In this document: one piece after another, positions 1 to 6,442 of the stretch
How positions within the stretch are numbered: the stretch's first letter is position 1
Layout of the letters: every line of letters starts with the position of its first letter
Source: Nonomuraea turkmeniaca
GTDB lineage: Bacteria; Actinomycetota; Actinomycetes; Streptosporangiales; Streptosporangiaceae
Length of the DNA stretch: 51,513 nucleotides
NCBI RefSeq assembly: GCF_005889735.1
Contig: NZ_VCKY01000050.1
Span: 1 to 51,513 of the forward strand
Direction of reading: 5' to 3'
The notes under the pieces: generated by a model
What the model was told of the DNA's origin: nothing
Database searches by the model: none
Seen by the model: only the letters and a program-made list of their open reading frames with translations
Made by a program: the position numbers and the translations under genes

Positions 1-134
1 GGTGGCGAAGGCTGCGAGAGCGCCGCGGGCAGCGGGGGAAGCGGGGGCGGCGCGCCTGGAGGGAGGCCACCGGCGCCGCCGAACAGGCGGGTGAGCGCGC
101 TTGCCGCGGGCCTCTGATCGGGCCGTTTGGCCAG
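1..134 (-). pseudogene. In-frame continuation of the Ser/Thr kinase beyond an internal TGA
   Basis: Reading the minus strand in the same frame as the kinase gene, the codon at 137-135 is TGA. The frame then stays open to the window edge and encodes CLAKRPDQRPAASAL-like sequence if the TGA is read as Cys, followed by a Pro/Ala-rich linker. That is the conserved subdomain XI of Hanks-type kinases (C-L-x-K-x-P-x-x-R-P), so this stretch belongs to the kinase gene. A single base difference (TGC or TGT to TGA) separates it from an intact gene. It could be a real nonsense mutation or a sequencing error. The 3' end lies outside the window. Confidence 0.7.
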
Positions 135-1001
135 TCAGGCCTCGATGACCCGCCATAGGTCGTCGCTGATCGCGGCGGGCCGGACCGGCTGGTCCTCCAG
201 GTGCGCGCGTAACAACGCCATCGGATTGTCGTGGGTGAACGGCCTGCGTCCGGCGAGCAGCTCGTACGCCATGACGCCGAGCGCGTACACGTCGGCGGCG
301 GACGTCGGAGAACGGCCCTGGGCCAGCTCAGGAGCCAGGTACGCGGATGTCCCGACGAACGTGGACTGCCGGGTGAGCGCCTGCCCGTCGGCGACGTGGG
401 CCACGCCGAAGTCGGTCAGCCGCGCCCAGGGCTCGCCGCCGCGCCACGTGACCATCACGTTCTCGGGCTTGACGTCGCGATGCACGATTCCCGCGGCGTG
501 CACGGCAGCCAGCGCCTGGGCCACGTGGCCGAGCAGGGTGACGGCCTTGCCAGGATCGACGACGCCGCGCGCGATGGCGGCACGCAGGTTCTCCCCGGGC
601 ACGAGCTCCATGACGATGGCGAGCATGGTGCCCTCGGCGACGAGGTCGTAGACGGGGACGAGATGCGGGTGGTCGATCGACCGCAGCGCGATGCCCTCGC
701 GCAGGAAGCGGGCGACGGCGGCGGGGTCGGCGGCGTACTCCTCCCGCAACACCTTGATCGCGACGGGCCGGTCGTCCGAGACCCTCCGTCCGCGCCACAC
801 CTGACCGTTCGCGCCTTGGCCGAGGGCTTCTTCCTTGACGTAGCCAGTGCGCAACGGGACAGGCTCGGGCAAAGGGGATCCCGAAGGGGGCATCGTGGGC
901 AGCTTGGCCGGGTCTTTGTCCAAGGGGGTGGTGTCCTCAACGGAAAGGCTGCGAACCGGGCAGCTGGCCACGGCGGTCGTACTATAACCGGCCGCGCTCA
1001 T
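135..1001 (-). CDS. Hanks-type serine/threonine protein kinase, ending at an internal TGA
   Basis: Cytosolic protein kinase expected to phosphorylate Ser/Thr on partner proteins, here plausibly the FHA proteins encoded upstream. Visible motifs: glycine loop GQGANG (about 61-66), ATP-anchoring Lys in AIKVL (about 83), catalytic HRDVKPEN (174-181), DFG (197-199) and YLAPE (about 221-225). About 50 N-terminal residues precede the kinase fold. The ATG overlaps the TGA of the upstream FtsK-like gene (ATGA), which supports this start and implies translational coupling. The 288-residue product stops just before the conserved Arg of subdomain XI. That Arg normally pairs with the APE Glu, so the product as written may be unstable. 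The same frame continues after the stop. No membrane segment is visible before the stop. Confidence 0.88.
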   Translation of the reverse strand: MSAAGYSTTAVASCPVRSLSVEDTTPLDKDPAKLPTMPPSGSPLPEPVPLRTGYVKEEALGQGANGQVWRGRRVSDDRPVAIKVLREEYAADPAAVARFLREGIALRSIDHPHLVPVYDLVAEGTMLAIVMELVPGENLRAAIARGVVDPGKAVTLLGHVAQALAAVHAAGIVHRDVKPENVMVTWRGGEPWARLTDFGVAHVADGQALTRQSTFVGTSAYLAPELAQGRSPTSAADVYALGVMAYELLAGRRPFTHDNPMALLRAHLEDQPVRPAAISDDLWRVIEA

Positions 1002-4000
1002 GGGGCGATCGCCATTTCGTCGAGCGGAACCTGAATCGGTATACGTCTCCCGCGCACCACCAGGATCCCCCGTCCCGAGGGCCAGGCGCCACGCGGTGGC
1101 GGCAGCTTGATGTCGAACAACTCCCCGTCGGCCGGCGAGGCGGGGGCGAGCAGCAGGCCGGCACGCGCCCGCCGCATCGTTGCCAGCCAGCCGCGGTAGC
1201 GCTGGAGTTGCAGGTCGTCGGTGGTGCCCGCGGCGACGAGCACGTTCCCGTCATCCCGCGCGGTCCTGGCCAGCTCCTCCAGCGCCGGCGCGCAGCGCCC
1301 GTCCCCGAGCAGCTCGGCGTCGTCGATCAGGACCGCGTACGGGCCGGGCAGCCCCGTCAGCACATCGCTCAGGCCGTCCGCTTCGGCAGCGCCGGACAGG
1401 ACCGCGGCCACGCCCGGCAGCCCGGCCAGGTCCCGCAGCGGTGAGGGGCGGGGGCAGACCAGCACCAGCGGCAGCCCGGTGAGCGAGCGGGCCATGGTCA
1501 GCAGGGCGCCGCTCCGTCCGGAGCGCGGCGGCCCGGCGATCATGAAGAGGTGACCCAGGTCGGCCAGGTCGACGTCGACTGGAGCCAGCCGGTCGCCGCC
1601 CGCGCCGATCGTGCACACCGTGGCGCCCGGCGGGCGCTCGGCGACGCGGAGCCTTTCGAGTTCGCTCGGGCTGATGGTGTCCGGCAGCGGATCAACCGGC
1701 CGCGGGAGCGCCTCGGCCGGGACGCCTGCCGCGCTCGCGCACGGTCCCTCCGCGGGCAGCGCGATCTGCGTCTCGACCATGCCGGGCAGCACGATCGCCC
1801 GGCCGTCGGGCATCGAGGCGGGAAGATCCCGCGGGTTCACGCCGTACACGGCGGCGTCCTCGGGATCCGCGTGGCGCAACACGAGCCGGGTCGCCACCGC
1901 GCCGGACAGCCGGTGCGTGAAGCCGGACCGGTCGGTGGCGATCACGACGCCGATCCCCACCGAGGGCCCGTGCCGCAGCAACCCGTCGAGGGTGTCCACC
2001 AGCCGTCCTGCTTCGGTGTCGGCGTACCGGGCGAGGAAGGCCTCGTACCGGTCGACCATCAACAGCAGGTACGGCAGCGCCGCCGGGCCGCCCTCGGCGA
2101 GCAGCCGCTGCCGCCGCCCGATCTCGCTGGCGAGCAGGGCGAGGACCCGCTCGGTCCGGTCGGCGTCGTCCCCGTCCACGTACGCGCCGCAGTGCGGCAA
2201 CTCCTGGAGCGGGGCCAGCGCCCTGTTGCCCTGGTCGAGGACGTACAGGTGCAGATCGGCCGGGCTGTTGCGGCGCGCCAGCCCCGTGGCCAGGGTGCGG
2301 AGCACGGTGGATCGACCGCTCCTGGCCATGCCGGCGACCAGCACGGTCCCGCTGGCCCGGACATCCAGAACGAAGGGCGTCTGCGTTTGGCGGTCCGGAT
2401 GGTCCGCCAGTCCGATGGGCACGGCCATGGCAGGAGTGCCGGTGGCCGGAGTGCCCACCGCGGCGGGAGTGCTGACCATCGCGGGCAGGTCGTCGGCGGC
2501 GATCCGGCCGGGCAGCGGCGGAAGCCAGGGTGAGGGCGGCACGGCGGCGCCGGAGCGCCGGGCGGCCTCCCCGACTGCCGCGACGAGCGCGCCGAGGTCG
2601 GTCTCACCGCCGTGCTCGTCGTCGTCGCGATCCTGACCGGCGGGCGCGAGCCCCAGGTCGGCGACGTTCCTGGGGGTGACCGTCACCTCGCGGTCCGCGC
2701 CCCCGGCGCCGGCTCGCGGGCCGCCGATGCGGGCCGCCTGGAACAGCGTCAGGTCGGAGTGGCCCGCCCGCAGGTACGCCCGCCCCGGCCGGTGCCGGGA
2801 GAGCCGCGCCGCGTCGGGCACGTCGATGACGTCGCCGCTGTCGGCGGCGCTGGTGACGCGGAGGCAGATCCGCAGGTTCAGGTTCGCCCGCAGATCGGCG
2901 CTCACCGCCCCGGCCGGTCGCTGGGTGGCGAGCACGACGTGCACGCCGAGGCTGCGTCCGCGCATCCCGATGCCGACGACGCCCGTGACGAACTCGGGCA
3001 CCTCCTCCACCAGCGAGGCGAACTCGTCGATGACGATCACCAGCCGGGCCAGCGGCCGGTCGCTGACCGCCCAGTAGTCCTCGATGTCCTTGGCCCCGGC
3101 CGCGGCCAGGAGTTCCTCCCTGCGGCGCAGTTCGGCGTTCAGCGACTCCAGCGCCCGCGAGACCAGACGGCCGTCGAGGTCGGTGACCATGCCGGCGCAG
3201 TGCGGCAGGTCACGGCACTCGGCGAAGGCGCTGCCGCCCTTGTAGTCGACGAGCACCATGGACAACCATTCGGGGGAGTTCGCCACCGCCAGGCCGGCGA
3301 TCAGGGTCTGCAGCAGCTCGGACTTGCCGGCGCCGCTGGTGCCCGCGACCAGCGCGTGCGGCCCGTCCCTTCTGAGGTCGACGGTGACCGGGCCGTCCGC
3401 GCCCACACCGAGCGTCACCCTGCTGCCGCGCCCGGCGGCCCATCGCCGCTGGATCGCCTCGGCGTCGGGATCGGGGCCGAGGCCGAGCAGGTCGAGCAGG
3501 CGTACGGAGTCCGGCAGGTCCGCCTCGGCTCCCCACCTGCCGCCCAGCACGCGGATCGGCGCCAGGGCGCGGCCCAGCCGGTCGGCGTCGTCGTCGGTGA
3601 GGCGGTCGAGCAGGACGGATTCGGTGGCCAGATCGCGCCGGCGTACCTTGGCCCGGGTGCCCGAAGGTCCGGTGACGACGACGGTCGCCCGGCATTCGTC
3701 GGGGAGGTGGGTCTCCTCGGTGTCCAGGCAGATGGCGTACACGCCGGACTCGGGCCCTTCGGCGAGCAGCTCGGCCAGGCCGGGCACCGAACGCAACCGA
3801 CGCGCGCCGTCGGCCACCACGACCAGGCGGCGGCCTTCGGGCGCGCCCGCGTTCAGCGTGGCCCGCTGCTCGGCCTGCCGCTCCGCGACGATGCGGCGCA
3901 GCTCGGCCACCCGCGCGGCCGCCTGGTCCGCGCCGACGGCGATCATGCGGCGGCAGGCCAGCCCCGGCACGTGCGGCAGGGTGTGCGGCAGCCAGGTCGC

Positions 4001-5269
4001 CCACTCCCACGAGGCCGCCTCCTCCTTGCCGGTGAGGATCACCAGGCCGACGTCGTGCGGGGCGTGCAGGGTGGCCAGGTGCGCCAGGGCCGCCCGGGCG
4101 AGCGGCAACAGGCCGTCACGCGGGCCGGCGAGCCCGAGCACCCCGGATTCGGCGAGGCCGACGGTGACCGGACCGTGCTCGATCGCAGGCACCTCGAGCT
4201 CCTCCTCGTCCGTCGCGCCGGCGAACGTCACCTCTGCCGGACGCGGCGCCAATCCCACGCGGAGCCCGAGGAAGTCGGGGTCGTGCGGGCGGCGTTCGTA
4301 GAGCCTGCTGGTGGGGCCGGTGGCGATCCTGAGCACCCGGCAGGGGTCGGGGAACGCCTCGCGGGCGGCCTGCCCCTGCTCGGCGGCGGCCGTGGCCAAG
4401 CGGTCCTGGATGTCGGCGCGCTGCCGGTCGTACTCGGCGCAGGCCGTCCGGTGGTCGCGGCGCCCGCCCCGGCGGTCGGCGATCAGGTTCGCCACCATGA
4501 GGATGGGAGACAGCGCCGCGAAGGCCAGGAAGTAGGCCGCGCCCGGGAAGACGAGGTACGCGGCGCCCGCGAGCACCAGGGGAAGCAGCACCGCCAGCAG
4601 GGGGAACCGCACGGTCCGCGGCGGCTGGGGACGGCGCGGCACCGTGACCCGGAGGACGGCCTGCCTGATCGGCAACCGTGGCGGGCGGTTGAACAACACC
4701 CAGCCGTCCTCCCGCACCGGCTGCAGCGGCGCGTCCGCGGCGGCGACGGGGCGGATGGCGAGCACCGTCTCCCCCATCCCGAACGGCTCGCCGGGCGCGA
4801 CCCGTGCGGGGGCCGCGAGCCGGACCCCGTGCCAGCCGACGCCGTTACGCGAACCCGCGTCGGCCAGCTCGGCCGTGCCGTCGTCCGCCAGGGTCAGGGT
4901 CGCGTGCCGGCGGCTGATCTCGGGATCGGCCAGCGCGAGCGCGTTGGCCGCCGACCGGCCCAGCGTCGTGACGGTCTCGGGTCGCAGCAGGGCACGGGAC
5001 GCGCCGCCTGCTCCCCCGATCACCGCCACCTCGAACCCGCCCTGCTCACCCGCGTCCGCTCCGCGATCCGGGCCGAGGCAGGCGCCGATGGGCAGAGGGG
5101 CGCGGGCGAGCGGGGCGGCCGCCACCATCTCCGCGCCGTCCGCGCGGAGGCGGGCGCTTGCCGGCAGGGCCAGCGTCGTGGCCAGATCGGCCACCGTGGC
5201 CAACTGCCCGGCACGTAACACGATCGCGGCCTCCTGCCCACCGGCCGCGACGCGGACTTCCCTCTCCAC
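998..5269 (-). CDS. EccC-like FHA-FtsK/SpoIIIE ATPase of a type VII secretion-like system
   Basis: 1423-residue membrane ATPase, the motor type that drives WXG100 protein export. Order: N-terminal ubiquitin-like/linker region, FHA domain (about 95-175, with GRSAANAL, SRRHA and SRNG), two membrane segments (about 215-262), then three FtsK/SpoIIIE-type ATPase modules. Module 1 has a canonical Walker A GTSGAGKS (about 640), DYKGGSAF and Walker B VIVIDEF. Modules 2 (GMARSGRS, about 980) and 3 (GPPRSGRS, about 1245) have Arg where Walker A has Lys. The GTG start follows an AAGGGA SD. The gene lies 21 bp after the WXG100 gene and overlaps the kinase by 4 bp, so this is one operon. FHA at the N terminus suggests control by Thr phosphorylation. 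No EccB, EccD, EccE or mycosin gene is visible in this window. Confidence 0.93.
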   Translation of the reverse strand: MEREVRVAAGGQEAAIVLRAGQLATVADLATTLALPASARLRADGAEMVAAAPLARAPLPIGACLGPDRGADAGEQGGFEVAVIGGAGGASRALLRPETVTTLGRSAANALALADPEISRRHATLTLADDGTAELADAGSRNGVGWHGVRLAAPARVAPGEPFGMGETVLAIRPVAAADAPLQPVREDGWVLFNRPPRLPIRQAVLRVTVPRRPQPPRTVRFPLLAVLLPLVLAGAAYLVFPGAAYFLAFAALSPILMVANLIADRRGGRRDHRTACAEYDRQRADIQDRLATAAAEQGQAAREAFPDPCRVLRIATGPTSRLYERRPHDPDFLGLRVGLAPRPAEVTFAGATDEEELEVPAIEHGPVTVGLAESGVLGLAGPRDGLLPLARAALAHLATLHAPHDVGLVILTGKEEAASWEWATWLPHTLPHVPGLACRRMIAVGADQAAARVAELRRIVAERQAEQRATLNAGAPEGRRLVVVADGARRLRSVPGLAELLAEGPESGVYAICLDTEETHLPDECRATVVVTGPSGTRAKVRRRDLATESVLLDRLTDDDADRLGRALAPIRVLGGRWGAEADLPDSVRLLDLLGLGPDPDAEAIQRRWAAGRGSRVTLGVGADGPVTVDLRRDGPHALVAGTSGAGKSELLQTLIAGLAVANSPEWLSMVLVDYKGGSAFAECRDLPHCAGMVTDLDGRLVSRALESLNAELRRREELLAAAGAKDIEDYWAVSDRPLARLVIVIDEFASLVEEVPEFVTGVVGIGMRGRSLGVHVVLATQRPAGAVSADLRANLNLRICLRVTSAADSGDVIDVPDAARLSRHRPGRAYLRAGHSDLTLFQAARIGGPRAGAGGADREVTVTPRNVADLGLAPAGQDRDDDEHGGETDLGALVAAVGEAARRSGAAVPPSPWLPPLPGRIAADDLPAMVSTPAAVGTPATGTPAMAVPIGLADHPDRQTQTPFVLDVRASGTVLVAGMARSGRSTVLRTLATGLARRNSPADLHLYVLDQGNRALAPLQELPHCGAYVDGDDADRTERVLALLASEIGRRQRLLAEGGPAALPYLLLMVDRYEAFLARYADTEAGRLVDTLDGLLRHGPSVGIGVVIATDRSGFTHRLSGAVATRLVLRHADPEDAAVYGVNPRDLPASMPDGRAIVLPGMVETQIALPAEGPCASAAGVPAEALPRPVDPLPDTISPSELERLRVAERPPGATVCTIGAGGDRLAPVDVDLADLGHLFMIAGPPRSGRSGALLTMARSLTGLPLVLVCPRPSPLRDLAGLPGVAAVLSGAAEADGLSDVLTGLPGPYAVLIDDAELLGDGRCAPALEELARTARDDGNVLVAAGTTDDLQLQRYRGWLATMRRARAGLLLAPASPADGELFDIKLPPPRGAWPSGRGILVVRGRRIPIQVPLDEMAIAP

Positions 5270-5290
5270 CGCCCGGTCCCTTCGCGTTCC

Positions 5291-5554
5291 TCAGCTGCCG
5301 GCCTGCTCGAGCGCGTCGGCCCGGCGCCGGACCTCGGTCGCCGCCTCGACCAGGGCCGCGGACAATCTCCTGAGCGCCGGCTCGTACTCGCCGCTCCAGG
5401 ACGTGCGGAACCTGTCGGCCGCGCCGCCGCGCCAGTACGTGCCGGCCAGCTCGTTGCCGAGGTCGCGCAGCAGGGCGTCGACGGTGCCCGCCTGCCGCTG
5501 GAAGCTCGCGTTGAGCGCGTGGAGCTGGGGAATCTCGCCGCCGATGACGGTCAT
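5291..5554 (-). CDS. WXG100 family (EsxA/EsxB-like) protein
   Basis: 87-residue helical-hairpin protein of the WXG100 superfamily, probable substrate or structural partner of the FtsK-like ATPase encoded next. The turn motif Trp-Arg-Gly lies at residues 41-43, midway in the chain as expected, between two amphipathic helices. The length is slightly under the family's usual 95-100. The C terminus (ADALEQAGS) lacks a clear YxxxD/E secretion signal, so a partner may carry it. A single WXG100 gene rather than the usual EsxB-EsxA pair suggests a homodimer, as in many Firmicute-type systems (family knowledge). It is the first gene of the WXG100-ATPase-kinase operon. Confidence 0.9.
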   Translation of the reverse strand: MTVIGGEIPQLHALNASFQRQAGTVDALLRDLGNELAGTYWRGGAADRFRTSWSGEYEPALRRLSAALVEAATEVRRRADALEQAGS

Positions 5555-5623
5555 GGCTTTCTCTCCTCGGTGTCGTCGGTGTTGCCGGCTCCGAGGCTAG
5601 AAGCGCCGCCCGCGACGGCGGTA

Positions 5624-5639
5624 TGGGAAAGGGTTCCTA
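5624..5639. promoter_or_regulatory. Imperfect palindrome TGGGAA-N4-TTCCTA before the WXG100 operon
   Basis: TGGGAAAGGGTTCCTA has arms TGGGAA and TTCCtA around four bases. It overlaps the 3' end of the FHA-HTH gene, about 70 bp before the WXG100 start. The same architecture recurs perfectly at 6350-6365. A shared operator for the locus is inferred. Confidence 0.4.
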
Positions 5640-6314
5640 GCGGCGCAGCAGCCGCAGGTCGTCTCGGGTGATGAGGCCACGGCTGATCGCGTACTCGGCC
5701 AGGTTGACCAGCGCGTTGAACCCCTTCATGTTCGGCACGCCCGCCATGTCCAGCCGGTTGCGCAGGTACTCGATCCGCTTGACCAGGGTCGTGCGCGGCC
5801 AGCCGAGCCGGGCCGCGGCGGCGTTGTAGTCCTTGGGGTGCGGGTCGTACCGGGGCGGCTCTTCCAGGTAGCCGCAGAACAGCGCCACCATCGCGAGCCG
5901 GTCGCTCTCGTTCACCACGACCTCCTCGCCGATCGCGGTCGGCAGGCTGCCGCTGGGCGCGGGCTCGCCCGCCGTCGGCTCGGCCTGAACGGGCGGAGGG
6001 GTCAGCAGCAGGTCGTGCCGCCCTCGGGTGCCGTGGACGAGGATCTTCGTACGCTCCTCGATCGCCCGCCGCCGCCCCGGGGCCAGGACACTGGGCAGGC
6101 CCAGCCCGTCCACCACGGTCAGTTTGCATGCGCTCGACCGGTTGGTCAGCCACCAGCTGCCGTTCTCGTGGCCGACGCTGCCGGCCAGCCGCGAGATGCC
6201 GGTGTCCTCCGGATCGAGGCAGATCGTGCACTCCCGATCACGCCCGAAGGTGAGCTGCTCGTCCTCCGCGAGCTCCACGATCTGTCCGGCCCGCTCGACT
6301 CGCATCGCGGCCAT
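5637..6314 (-). CDS. FHA domain protein with C-terminal helix-turn-helix-like region
   Basis: 225 residues. The N-terminal FHA domain (about 1-110) shows FGRDRECTI and a later WLTNRSS, so it should bind phosphothreonine peptides. The linker (about 110-140) is Pro-rich. The C-terminal 90 residues are helical and contain a stretch resembling a winged helix (YNAAAARLGWPRTTLVKRIEYL, about 165-190), typical of actinobacterial FHA-HTH regulators. A plausible role is a phosphorylation-responsive transcription regulator of the secretion locus, with the kinase as input; this is inference. A start two codons later (MRVE, 6305) is possible. It sits about 80 bp upstream of the WXG100 gene, with one copy of a palindrome between them, and is divergent from the PASTA protein gene. 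Confidence 0.85.
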   Translation of the reverse strand: MAAMRVERAGQIVELAEDEQLTFGRDRECTICLDPEDTGISRLAGSVGHENGSWWLTNRSSACKLTVVDGLGLPSVLAPGRRRAIEERTKILVHGTRGRHDLLLTPPPVQAEPTAGEPAPSGSLPTAIGEEVVVNESDRLAMVALFCGYLEEPPRYDPHPKDYNAAAARLGWPRTTLVKRIEYLRNRLDMAGVPNMKGFNALVNLAEYAISRGLITRDDLRLLRR

Positions 6315-6349
6315 ACCCGCCTCTCCACATCACCTCATGTCCGCCGATT

Positions 6350-6365
6350 TGGGAAGCATTTCCCA
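6350..6365. promoter_or_regulatory. Perfect palindrome TGGGAA-GCAT-TTCCCA in a divergent promoter region
   Basis: A 16-bp perfect inverted repeat lies between the divergently transcribed FHA-HTH gene and the PASTA protein gene. The related near-palindrome at 5624-5639 precedes the WXG100 operon. The arrangement fits one transcription factor controlling the whole locus, perhaps the FHA-HTH protein itself (inference). Confidence 0.5.
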
Positions 6366-6442
6366 TTCGGATCGGCGGCGGCAAGGGATCGAATAGCCCT
6401 ATTCTCAGTGCGCTCCCCTGCTCGACCGCATGGAGGATCGTG

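Noticed and set aside
135..137. TGA as a selenocysteine codon in the kinase
   Set aside because: No SECIS-like hairpin was seen just downstream, and kinases have ordinary Cys here; mutation or sequencing error is simpler.
2612..5218. 868-codon open frame on the plus strand opposite the FtsK-like gene
   Set aside because: It is an antisense shadow caused by high GC; the translation is Arg/Gly/Pro-rich and low complexity, while the minus strand has clear FHA and ATPase motifs.
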